Shown here: piece after piece, positions 27,904 through 35,602 of the stretch
How the letters are laid out: the number at the start of each line of letters is the position of its first letter
Position numbering within the stretch: the stretch's first letter is position 1
Source: Bacteroidales bacterium UBA5226
GTDB taxonomy: Bacteria > Bacteroidota > Bacteroidia > Bacteroidales > UBA932
Reading direction: 5' to 3'
DNA: 64,000 bases
NCBI GenBank assembly: GCA_002409325.1
Contig: DHUU01000001.1
Location: 47,250-111,249 of the forward strand
Program-made: the position numbers and the translations under genes
Notes under the pieces: model-generated
Told to the model about the DNA's origin: nothing
Seen by the model: only the letters and a program-made list of their open reading frames with translations
Database searches by the model: none

Positions 27904-28947
27904 TTATGATGCATAAAGCTCTGTAAAGATCTTGCGGAGCTTTTCACTTTCCCTTAGCAATTGAAGGGTAATCTCTGCGTGACCCCGGGTATATCCGTTT
28001 CCTACGATCATGGTAACATCTGACCCTACTCCTTCAGCTCCAAGAGCCGCTTTGGTAAAACTGGTGGCCATGGAGAAAAAGTAAACCATCCCGGTGTCTT
28101 TGGTACAGAGAATGGAAGTCATCTCGGTATCGGGGATGTTCACATTATTGATGGTGATATCGCACAACTGTCCGTTGGTAAGTTCCTGGATCTTTTCCAG
28201 AACGGCAACCGGCTGAGTGGCATCGGCTGAAAAAACATGATCGCAGAAACCCAGCTCCTGCATACGACGGGTAGAACGTTCACTGTGGCAGAGCCCTATC
28301 ACCTTACCGGTAACCCCAGCTCTTTTCTTTGCCTCATAGCTACAGAGCATACCCGACTTTCCTCCGGCACCTATGATAAGCACCGTGTTTCCGGGTTTTA
28401 CTAGTTTGGCAGTCTGAGCAGGAGCTCCCGCCACGTCAAGTGCGGAAAGCGCCAGGGTCTCGGGCATGTCATCCGGTATCTTGGCATAAATACCACTCTC
28501 AAAAAGAATGGCTTTCCCATCAATGTCCACCTGGTCTATATCTGGCCTTATGTCTTTAATCTTGTCTATGCGCAGGGGTGTCAGGGATAGGGAAACCAAA
28601 GTGGCAATCTTGTCCCCCACTTTCAGATCAATTTTTCCTTCCAGCGCTTCTCCGATTTTCTCCACCACACCCAGCAACATCCCGCCCGATCCGGTGACCG
28701 GATTCCTGTGCTTACCCTGTTTGGCCACAATATCGAGCATTATCTGAGCTATTTTGGCCTTGTCGCCTCCAGCCTGCTCCTCTATCTGGGTAAAACTTGC
28801 CGAGTCTACGTTAAGTGTCATGACGTCTATCAGGATCTCGTTGTCATAAATCTCGTCCATATTGTTGTCCAGCTTGTTTGCCGGCTGAGGAAGGACACCT
28901 TTGGGCTCAATGACCCTGTGAAGGCCATATTTGTTTCCTTTTTTCAT
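27904..28947 (-). CDS. kdd: L-erythro-3,5-diaminohexanoate dehydrogenase
   Basis: A 347-residue NAD(P)-dependent dehydrogenase. It opens MKKGNKYGLHRVIEPKGVLPQ and has the Rossmann glycine motif LIIGAGGKSGML near residue 190, which suits the Kdd family. It oxidatively deaminates 3,5-diaminohexanoate to 3-keto-5-aminohexanoate with release of ammonia. It lies between kce and kamA in the same order of reaction logic. Confidence 0.95.
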   Translation of the reverse strand: MKKGNKYGLHRVIEPKGVLPQPANKLDNNMDEIYDNEILIDVMTLNVDSASFTQIEEQAGGDKAKIAQIMLDIVAKQGKHRNPVTGSGGMLLGVVEKIGEALEGKIDLKVGDKIATLVSLSLTPLRIDKIKDIRPDIDQVDIDGKAILFESGIYAKIPDDMPETLALSALDVAGAPAQTAKLVKPGNTVLIIGAGGKSGMLCSYEAKKRAGVTGKVIGLCHSERSTRRMQELGFCDHVFSADATQPVAVLEKIQELTNGQLCDITINNVNIPDTEMTSILCTKDTGMVYFFSMATSFTKAALGAEGVGSDVTMIVGNGYTRGHAEITLQLLRESEKLRKIFTELYAS

Positions 28948-28983
28948 AGATATGATATGATATGATAAATAGTATGTTTCAGT

Positions 28984-29811
28984 TCATTTTCTTACAGACA
29001 GGCCGAGGATTTGACGCGCTTCAGCAGGGTTTGCGATATCCCGTCCCAGTTCCCGGGCCAGGCGCACCACTTTGGCTACCAGCTCTCCGTTTGATTTGGC
29101 CAGAACCCCTTTTGACAGGTACACGTTGTCTTCAAATCCCACCCTGACATGGCCTCCGTCAATAATGGCAGCAGCGGCCAGCTGTGCTTCATAACGGCCA
29201 AGGCCGGCTGCTGTGTAGGTGGCATCCGGGGGGATACTCCCGCGCAGGAATACAAAATCCCTGAGGGAACCGCCAATTCCGCCGTTGACACCCATGACAA
29301 AGTCAAAATGCATGGGACTGAGGATGTATCCCTTTTTGTGAAGACGCAGGGCCATTTCTATCATGCTTTTGTCAAAGACTTCCAGCTCGGGTTTGATGCC
29401 CCGTTCTATCATACGCTGCCCGAAATATTTGATGGTGTTTTCTGAATTTTCAAAAATTTCATCCCCGCCGAAATTGAGCGTTCCGCAATCCAGGGTTGCC
29501 ATTTCGGGATTCAGTTCCGTAGGCTGCAGCCTTTCATCATTGGTCATGCCCACAGCTCCTCCCGTAGAAGGCTGAATGATGATCCCCGGGCATGCCTTGG
29601 CAATCGCATCCATCACCAAACGAAAACGCTCCTTGTCCTGCGTGGGCGTCCCGTCATCGTAACGGACGTGCAAGTGGATGATGCTCGCACCGGCCTGGTA
29701 GGCCGATAGGGCTTCCCGGACACATTCCTCCACAGTATAAGGCACGGCGGGGTTGTGTTCCTTCAGTACTTCGGCGCCACATATTGCAGCGGTTATGATC
29801 AATTTATCCAT
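28984..29811 (-). CDS. kce: 3-keto-5-aminohexanoate cleavage enzyme
   Basis: A 275-residue member of the BKACE (formerly DUF849) family. The zinc-binding HLH pair is in SIIHLHVRYDDG, a further His lies in GGHVRVGFEDN, and the PSTGGAVG loop is present. It condenses 3-keto-5-aminohexanoate with acetyl-CoA to give acetoacetate and 3-aminobutyryl-CoA. It starts 17 bases after the aminotransferase gene. Its two products are the substrates of AtoDA and of Kal or Kat. Confidence 0.96.
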   Translation of the reverse strand: MDKLIITAAICGAEVLKEHNPAVPYTVEECVREALSAYQAGASIIHLHVRYDDGTPTQDKERFRLVMDAIAKACPGIIIQPSTGGAVGMTNDERLQPTELNPEMATLDCGTLNFGGDEIFENSENTIKYFGQRMIERGIKPELEVFDKSMIEMALRLHKKGYILSPMHFDFVMGVNGGIGGSLRDFVFLRGSIPPDATYTAAGLGRYEAQLAAAAIIDGGHVRVGFEDNVYLSKGVLAKSNGELVAKVVRLARELGRDIANPAEARQILGLSVRK

Positions 29812-29828
29812 AATTGGTATAGTTTGTG

Positions 29829-31073
29829 CTAAATATAACTTTTCAGTTGGGCGAATGATTCCTCTACCATAGCGGCCGCATAGGTAATATCCTCATCTGT
29901 ATGACGGTAAGCTATGTATCCGTGGTGGTAAGGCTGCAGGAACACACCCCTTCTGATAAGCTCTGTATAGAAGCCCGTACGGAGCTTTTTGTACTGGTTG
30001 TCAGCGTCCCTTTTGAATGTGATAAAGGGCATCAGGGGTATCCCCGACACTTCTACCTCATACGGTACGTTTTTGACTATCTGGTTCAGCCGTTTCCCAA
30101 AAAGTTCTCCCTTTTCCCTTACCTTATCCAGAATATGATCCCTCTCCAGAATCTCAATGGTTTTGAGTGCAGCTACTTGTTCCAGGCTGTTGGGAAAGAA
30201 GGTGGACGAAAGAAACACCTTGTCTGCCAGTACTTTCATGAATTTTTCCTTTCCCACTACGGCTCCAATTGGATATCCGTTGGCCATGGCCTTGCCAAAG
30301 ACAGAAAGATCGGGGGTGACACCAAACAATTTCTGGGCACCTCCCAGATCATAGCGGAAGCCGCTTCGGATTTCGTCAAAAACAAGGACGGTTCCGTATT
30401 TGTCGGCCAGCGCTCGTACGCCCTCCAGGAAACCTGGTTTTGGCATCTGAACCTTCTCGGCCAAAGGATGTCCCACCGGTGTTATGATGATGGCGGCAGT
30501 GTCGTCTCCATGCTGTTTCATCAGATCTTCCAGCTCGTCCAGTTCGTTGTAATGGAATTCATAGACATCTTCCCATAGTTTCCTTGGAATCCCGCCCTTG
30601 ACTTCCACGCACCAGTCATGCCAGCCGTGGTAACCGCAGCGGATAACCTTTGTCCTTTCAGTACTGGCCCTTGCCACCCTGATGGCCACCGATGTGGCAT
30701 CAGATCCGGTTTTGACAAAAGAAGCCATCTCGGCCGAGGGAATCAGTTCAATGAGTTTTTCTGCCAGTTGGTTCTGTATGGGTTGTGTCAAGGAAAAACA
30801 GAAACCTTTGTTCCGCATCTGTTCTATCACAGCATTGTCAATTTCTTCTTCACGGTGTCCGATAATAATGGGCCCATAGGCACAAAGCATGTCTATGTAC
30901 TCATTGCCATCAACGTCGGTAACCCTGCCTCCTTTGGCGTGGTCGAAATAGATCGGATATTCTCCGGGAACGAAATTGTAAGGACGGCGGATTCCGGCAA
31001 TGGCGCCGGGAATGATCTTCAGTGCTTCCTGATACATATGATCGGAAATTTCCAGTTTCAGCTTCTTTGACAT
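29829..31073 (-). CDS. kat: Class III aminotransferase, likely 3-aminobutyryl-CoA transaminase (Kat)
   Basis: A 414-residue PLP-dependent enzyme of the glutamate-1-semialdehyde mutase-like branch. PLP Lys261 is in FGKAMANGYPIG, the cofactor Asp233 is in VFDEIRSGFR, and the phosphate-binding KTGSDATSVA is at 121-130. In the lysine fermentation cluster of Candidatus Cloacimonas an aminotransferase of this class, Kat, was shown to convert 3-aminobutyryl-CoA to acetoacetyl-CoA in place of the lyase Kal. Here no kal-like gene is present and this gene lies directly before kce. I therefore infer Kat. A lyase-independent role, such as another beta-amino acid transaminase, remains possible. Confidence 0.75.
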   Translation of the reverse strand: MSKKLKLEISDHMYQEALKIIPGAIAGIRRPYNFVPGEYPIYFDHAKGGRVTDVDGNEYIDMLCAYGPIIIGHREEEIDNAVIEQMRNKGFCFSLTQPIQNQLAEKLIELIPSAEMASFVKTGSDATSVAIRVARASTERTKVIRCGYHGWHDWCVEVKGGIPRKLWEDVYEFHYNELDELEDLMKQHGDDTAAIIITPVGHPLAEKVQMPKPGFLEGVRALADKYGTVLVFDEIRSGFRYDLGGAQKLFGVTPDLSVFGKAMANGYPIGAVVGKEKFMKVLADKVFLSSTFFPNSLEQVAALKTIEILERDHILDKVREKGELFGKRLNQIVKNVPYEVEVSGIPLMPFITFKRDADNQYKKLRTGFYTELIRRGVFLQPYHHGYIAYRHTDEDITYAAAMVEESFAQLKSYI

Positions 31074-31107
31074 AACGATTTGATTTTAATATTAATAGAT
31101 CTGATTA

Positions 31108-31752
31108 TTATTTAACAATATAATCCACAAAGATGGACTGAGTATGCACGTGTTCAGGCAGAATCTCTCCCGTTTTCACCAGTTCTTTTACTTCTGCAAT
31201 GACAAGATCGGCAGCCATGGCCATCATAACATTGAAATTGCGTGTATTGCCCCTGTAAAACAGATTGCCCTCTTCATCGGCTACACTCGCTCCAACAAGG
31301 GCGACATCGGCTCTGAGAGGCTTTTCCAGCAGGTAATCCTTCCCATCTACACAGATCACTTTCTTTCCCTCTTGTATAACAGTGCCAAGACCTGTAGGGG
31401 TCAGTATGCCACCCAGCCCGGCACCTGCACAGCGAATCTGTTCAATGAGTGTACCCTGAGGAACAAAGGTGATTTTCAGTTCACCGGCATGGTACTGATC
31501 TCCGGTATGGGGATTGGTCCCTATATGGCTGGTAATGACACTGGATACCCTGCGGGCAACGATCAGTTTGCCAGAACCCTTATCGGGAAAGCCTGTATCG
31601 TTGCAAATGATGGTAAGGTCTTTAACGTCTGTTTTCAGGATTTCGTCCAGTATGCGATTAGGGCTCCCTACACCCAGGAAACCGCCAACCATGATGGTCA
31701 TGCCTGATTTAATGTGAGAAACTGCTTCCTGTAATGATATTAGTTTGCTCAT
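31108..31752 (-). CDS. atoD: 3-oxoacid CoA-transferase subunit A
   Basis: A 214-residue alpha subunit of a family I CoA transferase. SGMTIMVGGFLGVGSPNRILDEI near the N terminus is the glycine-rich family motif, and ICNDTGFPDKG follows. With AtoA it should activate acetoacetate from Kce to acetoacetyl-CoA. It is the first gene of the operon. A TATATTTG -7 element at 31789-31782 lies about 30 bases before its ATG. Confidence 0.92.
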   Translation of the reverse strand: MSKLISLQEAVSHIKSGMTIMVGGFLGVGSPNRILDEILKTDVKDLTIICNDTGFPDKGSGKLIVARRVSSVITSHIGTNPHTGDQYHAGELKITFVPQGTLIEQIRCAGAGLGGILTPTGLGTVIQEGKKVICVDGKDYLLEKPLRADVALVGASVADEEGNLFYRGNTRNFNVMMAMAADLVIAEVKELVKTGEILPEHVHTQSIFVDYIVK

Positions 31753-31781
31753 AAAGGCTTTATTTGTTTAGAATTAATCTG

Positions 31782-31830
31782 CAAATATAGCTATATATAA
31801 CGGAATTCTTGACAAAAAGTCTTATTTTTG
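31782..31830. promoter_or_regulatory. Divergent promoter region, lysine operon and K+/H+ antiporter
   Basis: On the minus strand, TATATTTG at 31789-31782 is the likely -7 element of the lysine operon. On the plus strand, TATTTTTG at 31823-31830 is that of the antiporter gene. A perfect 12-base palindrome, ATATAGCTATAT at 31785-31796, overlaps the minus-strand element and could be an operator. No regulator gene is adjacent. Confidence 0.45.
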
Positions 31831-31851
31831 CATACTAAAACCCCCTTTAAA

Positions 31852-33345
31852 ATGACCATAACAGCGGAAAACATTCTCCTTATTGGATCCGTATTGCTGT
31901 TCTTTAGTTTACTGGCAGGCAAGACTGGATACAAATTCGGAGTTCCCACCCTTTTGCTTTTCCTGGTGGTGGGTATGGTTTTTGGTAGCGAGGGCCTGGG
32001 GTTGCAGTTTTCCAACCCGAAAATTGCACAGTTTATTGGTGTGGTGGCCTTGAGTATCATACTGTTTTCGGGAGGTATGGATACAAAATACGAAGAGATA
32101 AAACCCATAGCCCCCCAGGGAGTCATTCTGGCCACCCTGGGTGTGTTGCTTACAGCTATTCTTACCAGTGCTTTCATATACGCGCTTTCACTGCTCATTC
32201 CCGGATTTGATCTGCCCCTCCCTGTATGCCTGCTCCTGGGAAGTATCATGTCCTCTACCGATTCCGCCTCGGTTTTTGCCATACTCCGGTCAAAAGGGCT
32301 GAAACTAAAACACAACCTGCGACCGTTGCTGGAACTGGAAAGCGGGAGCAACGACCCCATGGCCTACATGCTTACCATAACCATGATCCAAATAATCATG
32401 ACCACGGACAATCTCAGGATCTGGCAAGTGGCCCTGATGTTCTTATACCAGATGATCACAGGCGGTCTTGCCGGATTTCTGCTAGGAAAACTGTGCGCAT
32501 ACCTGATGAAAAAATCTAACATCGGGAACGATTCCCTTTACCCGATCCTGATACTGGCTTTCTGTTTTTTTATTTTTTCCTTTACAGACCTCATAAAAGG
32601 CAATGGATTCCTGGCTGTTTACATTGGAGGACTTGTGATAGGTAATTCCCGCTTTATCCACAAAAGAACCGTCAAGAACTTTTTTGACGGGCTTTCATGG
32701 CTCTCACAGATCATCATGTTCCTGGCCCTGGGCCTTCTGGTCAATCCTTCCGAACTCTGGCCCATAGCAGGTATCGGACTGCTGATAGGGATATTTATGA
32801 TAGTCCTGGCACGGCCTGTGTCGGTTTTGATATCACTCATGCCGTTTCGCATGATGACACTACAGTCCCGGATCTTTACAAGCTGGGTGGGCCTGAGAGG
32901 TGCAGTGCCCATTATTTTTGCAACGTACCCCCTGGTAAGTAAAGTTGCCCAGGCAAACATTCTTTTTAACATTGTCTTTTTTATTACCATCCTTTCACTC
33001 CTGTTCCAGGGAACTTCCATACCATGGGTAGCCAGAAAACTGCACGTTTCCATCCCTCAGAAAAAAACAGCCCGGTCTGAGTTCGAAATGGAGTTTTCAG
33101 AAGACATCAAATCTGCCATGAGCGAGGTGATCGTAACCCAGGAGAGCCTGCGTTTCGGGAACAGGATGATGGAGATCCCGCTGCCCGATAAAACGCTCGT
33201 GGTAATGGTCAAAAGGGGTGATTCTTTTTTTATCCCCAGAGGCGGAACAGAGATTCAGATCGGGGATAAATTACTCATTATTTCAGATGACGAGAAGGCT
33301 TTAAGGGAAACTTACAAAAACCTTGGTATGGATTCGGATATCTAA
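31852..33345 (+). CDS. CPA1-family K+/H+ (or Na+/H+) antiporter, NhaP2/CvrA-like
   Basis: About 497 residues from the ATG at 31852; the earlier in-frame TTG lies in the -7 element. There are some twelve membrane segments, with FGVPTLLLFLVVGMVFGSEGLG and the transport-site region LLGSIMSSTDSASVFAIL. ESGSNDPMAYML holds the conserved Asn-Asp of CPA1 exchangers. After about residue 400 a soluble TrkA-C (RCK-C) domain follows (SLRFGNRMMEIPLPDKT, then GTEIQIGDKLLIISDD), as in NhaP2 and CvrA. It exchanges cations for protons across the inner membrane; the C-terminal domain probably senses a ligand. Confidence 0.9.
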   Translation: MTITAENILLIGSVLLFFSLLAGKTGYKFGVPTLLLFLVVGMVFGSEGLGLQFSNPKIAQFIGVVALSIILFSGGMDTKYEEIKPIAPQGVILATLGVLLTAILTSAFIYALSLLIPGFDLPLPVCLLLGSIMSSTDSASVFAILRSKGLKLKHNLRPLLELESGSNDPMAYMLTITMIQIIMTTDNLRIWQVALMFLYQMITGGLAGFLLGKLCAYLMKKSNIGNDSLYPILILAFCFFIFSFTDLIKGNGFLAVYIGGLVIGNSRFIHKRTVKNFFDGLSWLSQIIMFLALGLLVNPSELWPIAGIGLLIGIFMIVLARPVSVLISLMPFRMMTLQSRIFTSWVGLRGAVPIIFATYPLVSKVAQANILFNIVFFITILSLLFQGTSIPWVARKLHVSIPQKKTARSEFEMEFSEDIKSAMSEVIVTQESLRFGNRMMEIPLPDKTLVVMVKRGDSFFIPRGGTEIQIGDKLLIISDDEKALRETYKNLGMDSDI

Positions 33346-33347
33346 AA

Positions 33348-33390
33348 TATATAACATTTTTGTTATATAATATAACATACTTGTTATATT
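33348..33390. repeat. Tandem pair of AT-rich palindromes
   Basis: Two near-identical inverted repeats lie side by side between convergent genes. The first has arms TATATAACA (33348-33356) and TGTTATATA (33361-33369) around TTTT. The second has arms AATATAACA (33369-33377) and TGTTATATT (33382-33390) around TACT. Each arm is nine bases and perfect. The hairpins are weak because they are nearly all A/T, so they are poor intrinsic terminators. They could be protein-binding sites or a bidirectional 3'-end signal. Confidence 0.6.
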
Positions 33391-33399
33391 CATTTATAT

Positions 33400-34644
33400 T
33401 TACCTGATATTCTTTGAGTTTGAATTAAACAACACGCTGGAGTCCCCATAACTCAGAAAACGATAGCTTTCCTCCAGTGCGTGGTCATAGATCAACCTCC
33501 AGTCCTCCCCTGTCAGGGCTGCTACCAGCAGTAGCAAAGTTGAGTTTGGCTGGTGGTAATTTGTGATCAGAATATCTGTGGTCAGGAACCTGTAGGAAGG
33601 CGCTATGATGATCTGGGTGGAGGCATCCAGAACAGGTGTTTTTTCCCTGTCCATATAAGCGCACAAATGCTCCAGGGAGGTCTTGTAGAAAATCCCGGAC
33701 GGGGTAACGTAGGGTTCCCACTGGCCCACCATGGAAGGAACCCTTCCCCCTGCCGCCTGCAAGCCCAGGTAGTAAAGGCTTTCCAGGCAACGGCAGGAAG
33801 TGGTCCCCACAGACACCACAGGGCCCCTGTGTGATATCAACTGTTGCAGAAACTCCCGGGATACGCTGAATGGTTCACTGTGCATAATGTGATCGCGAAT
33901 GTATTGGGTTTTTACCGGCCTGAAAGTGCCTGCCCCTACATGTAAAGTCAGTTCGCTAATCCCGATACCCCTTTTCCGGAGGTCATCAAGTACTTTTTGA
34001 GAAAAATGCAGCCCCGCAGTAGGAGCGGCAACTGATCCCCTCTTGCGGGCATATATTGTTTGGTACCGCTCCAGGTCACTATCTTCCGACTCCCTTTTAA
34101 GGTAAGGGGGAATAGGAACCCTGCCCGAAGCCTCCAGAATAGCGGAAAACGGCAGGTTGGCAGTCCAGCTGAAACGGACCAGGAACCTGTCAGCCTCCTG
34201 ACCTATCAGGCTTGCCGATAGACCCAGGCTCGTAAGCTTAGGGTCATTATGCGGATTATATAGGGGCAAGTGACCAGTTTTCCATTTTTTTGCGTTTCCT
34301 ACAGCACAATACCATGTTGAAGAAGTATGCTGGGAAAATGCCAGTATGTATTCTTTGGGAGAGGCCGGTTCAAGACAAAAGACTTCTATCAGCGCTCCGG
34401 TTTCCTTACGGAAGAACAATCTTGCTGGAACAACCTTAGTGTTATTGAATACAAGCAGGCTGTCCCGTGGCAGAAGGGACGGCAAATCCTGAAAAACATG
34501 ATCAGACACCTTGCCGTCACGGTAACATAATAATTTTGAATCGTGTCGGACAGCAAGCGGATACTTTGCTATTTTTTGTTCCGGCAGGTCATAGGTATAA
34601 TCACCTATGCGAACGCCCGGAATCGGAAAATGAAATACTGTCAT
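33400..34644 (-). CDS. queA: S-adenosylmethionine:tRNA ribosyltransferase-isomerase
   Basis: About 414 residues. YTYDLPEQKIAKYPLAVRHDSKLL opens the family fold, DSLLVFNNTKVVPARL and GSVAAPTAGLHFS are signature segments, and VGTTSCRCLES and ITNYHQPNSTLLLLV follow. It transfers and isomerises the ribose of SAM onto preQ1 in tRNA, producing epoxyqueuosine, the QueH substrate. The ATG at 34644 is preferred because a TACCTTTG -7 element lies at 34661-34654; an ATG at 34653 is the alternative. Three TTACA-type palindromes lie 67-112 bases upstream. Confidence 0.95.
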   Translation of the reverse strand: MTVFHFPIPGVRIGDYTYDLPEQKIAKYPLAVRHDSKLLCYRDGKVSDHVFQDLPSLLPRDSLLVFNNTKVVPARLFFRKETGALIEVFCLEPASPKEYILAFSQHTSSTWYCAVGNAKKWKTGHLPLYNPHNDPKLTSLGLSASLIGQEADRFLVRFSWTANLPFSAILEASGRVPIPPYLKRESEDSDLERYQTIYARKRGSVAAPTAGLHFSQKVLDDLRKRGIGISELTLHVGAGTFRPVKTQYIRDHIMHSEPFSVSREFLQQLISHRGPVVSVGTTSCRCLESLYYLGLQAAGGRVPSMVGQWEPYVTPSGIFYKTSLEHLCAYMDREKTPVLDASTQIIIAPSYRFLTTDILITNYHQPNSTLLLLVAALTGEDWRLIYDHALEESYRFLSYGDSSVLFNSNSKNIR

Positions 34645-34710
34645 AAACGTCATCAAAGGTATTGTAATTTAAGCAACTTTTTCACCTAAAGTTTTACTTT
34701 AATAGCTGAT

Positions 34711-34756
34711 TTACATTTGTAACTTACATTTGTGCCTAATTGTTTTACATATGGAA
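34711..34756. promoter_or_regulatory. Three TTACA-NN-TGTAA operator-like sites, queA side
   Basis: TTACATTTGTAA at 34711-34722 is perfect in both arms, TTACATTTGTGC at 34724-34735 has a degenerate right arm, and TTACATATGGAA at 34745-34756 has one arm mismatch. They lie upstream of queA and repeat the motif found before the XRE gene. The first two also contain TACATTTG, which matches the -7 consensus on the plus strand, so a promoter reading cannot be excluded. Confidence 0.55.
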
Positions 34757-35085
34757 CGTTTTCTCCTGGTATTTTGTCGTTGTTATATATTTAGAAATTT
34801 TGAGCTGCTTATAAATATAAATATTAAAAATAAATAGTTATAAACATCTTATAACCTGTGTTTTATAAATTTTATTTACATCTTTACTTAAACAGTATTC
34901 CGGTTTTTTTCTGCCTTTTTAAAAATTTTATCGTAGAAACGTAATTAATGTAATGTTATTAAATTATTATCCAGTTATATATATTGTTTATATGAAGTGT
35001 TAATAGAATACATGAAAATTATTTAGAATTCATACAAAAGAAATTGATTATTAGTGTTTTGTAATGTTTAAGCTAGAATATTTGT

Positions 35086-35145
35086 TTACAAATGTATTAG
35101 TTATATAATTTACATATGTAAACTAATTTTATATTACATTTGTAA
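35086..35145. promoter_or_regulatory. Three TTACA-NN-TGTAA operators at exact 24-base spacing before the XRE gene
   Basis: TTACAAATGTAT at 35086, TTACATATGTAA at 35110 and TTACATTTGTAA at 35134 are each separated by exactly 24 bases from start to start. The last two are perfect palindromes. The third overlaps TACATTTG (35135-35142), a good -7 element 20 bases before the ATG at 35163. A half site TTACA follows at 35155. This is the layout expected for autorepression by the encoded helix-turn-helix protein, which is inference. Confidence 0.65.
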
Positions 35146-35162
35146 AAATATTGTTTACAATT

Positions 35163-35546
35163 ATGAGAACGCGTTTGCAACAATTTTTAATGGCAGAAAA
35201 CATCTCTCCTTCTCGTTTTGCAGATCAGATCGGGATCCAGCGCTCAGGTTTATCTCATATATTGGCCGGAAGAAATAAACCCGGTTTTGACTTTATCGAA
35301 AAGATGCTTCTTACCTACCCGTCTCTTAATGCCGAATGGCTCATCACCGGAAAAGGCAAGATGTATAAAGAAATCCAGGAAAAAACTCAGGAAATGCTTC
35401 CTGAAGAACCAATATTTTCAGATAATAATAATTCATCTGTTGACACTTACAGTGGATTACCTGAAGTAGAACATAAATTAAATAAAGTATTGCTCTTTTA
35501 TTCTGATAATACCTTTACAGAATACATCCCCGATAACGCCTCCTGA
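35163..35546 (+). CDS. Small XRE-family helix-turn-helix regulator
   Basis: A 127-residue protein from the ATG at 35163. Residues 1-65 form a Cro/CI-type helix-turn-helix: LQQFLMAENISPSRFADQIG, then RSGLSHILAGRNKPGFDFIEK and a final helix ending LNAEWLITGKG. The pattern is that of Bacteroidota XRE regulators with the NAEWLLTGKG ending. Residues 75-127 are acidic and low in complexity, with no known domain. The gene is AT-rich compared with its neighbours and follows an array of palindromes. It has no partner toxin or phage gene beside it, so it looks like an orphan regulator. Confidence 0.85.
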   Translation: MRTRLQQFLMAENISPSRFADQIGIQRSGLSHILAGRNKPGFDFIEKMLLTYPSLNAEWLITGKGKMYKEIQEKTQEMLPEEPIFSDNNNSSVDTYSGLPEVEHKLNKVLLFYSDNTFTEYIPDNAS

Positions 35547-35552
35547 TACTGA

Positions 35553-35582
35553 TTGCCTGTTTCAATTAATCCTGTATATTTG
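35553..35582 (+). promoter_or_regulatory. pyrD promoter, -33 and -7 boxes
   Basis: TTG at 35553-35555 and TATATTTG at 35575-35582 are separated by 19 bases, the spacing of the Bacteroidota TTTG-N19-TANNTTTG promoter. The pyrD ATG follows at 35603. This is the best-matched promoter I see in the window. Confidence 0.6.
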
Positions 35583-35602
35583 TTCATTAAACATGAAGTC
35601 AA

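Larger units (their letters stand above)
34657..35162. other. AT-rich intergenic region with no gene
   Basis: This is the longest stretch without a gene. It is strikingly richer in A and T than its surroundings, especially 34780-35070, and I find no open frame, tRNA or clear RNA fold in it. Its two ends carry clusters of TTACA-NN-TGTAA palindromes, described separately. The middle has only A/T-rich text with scattered TATA and TTTATA words. It may be a control region or the remnant of an acquired segment. Confidence 0.7.

Noticed and set aside
34711..34735. The TTACATTTG repeats as only -7 promoter elements
   Set aside because: TACATTTG does match the -7 consensus, but the right arms TGTAA and the exact 24-base spacing of the other set are not explained by promoters alone.
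34657..35162. CRISPR array or plasmid iterons in the AT-rich gap
   Set aside because: The repeats are 12-base palindromes in two groups of three without spacers of uniform length in both groups, and no cas or rep gene is present; operator sites explain them better.
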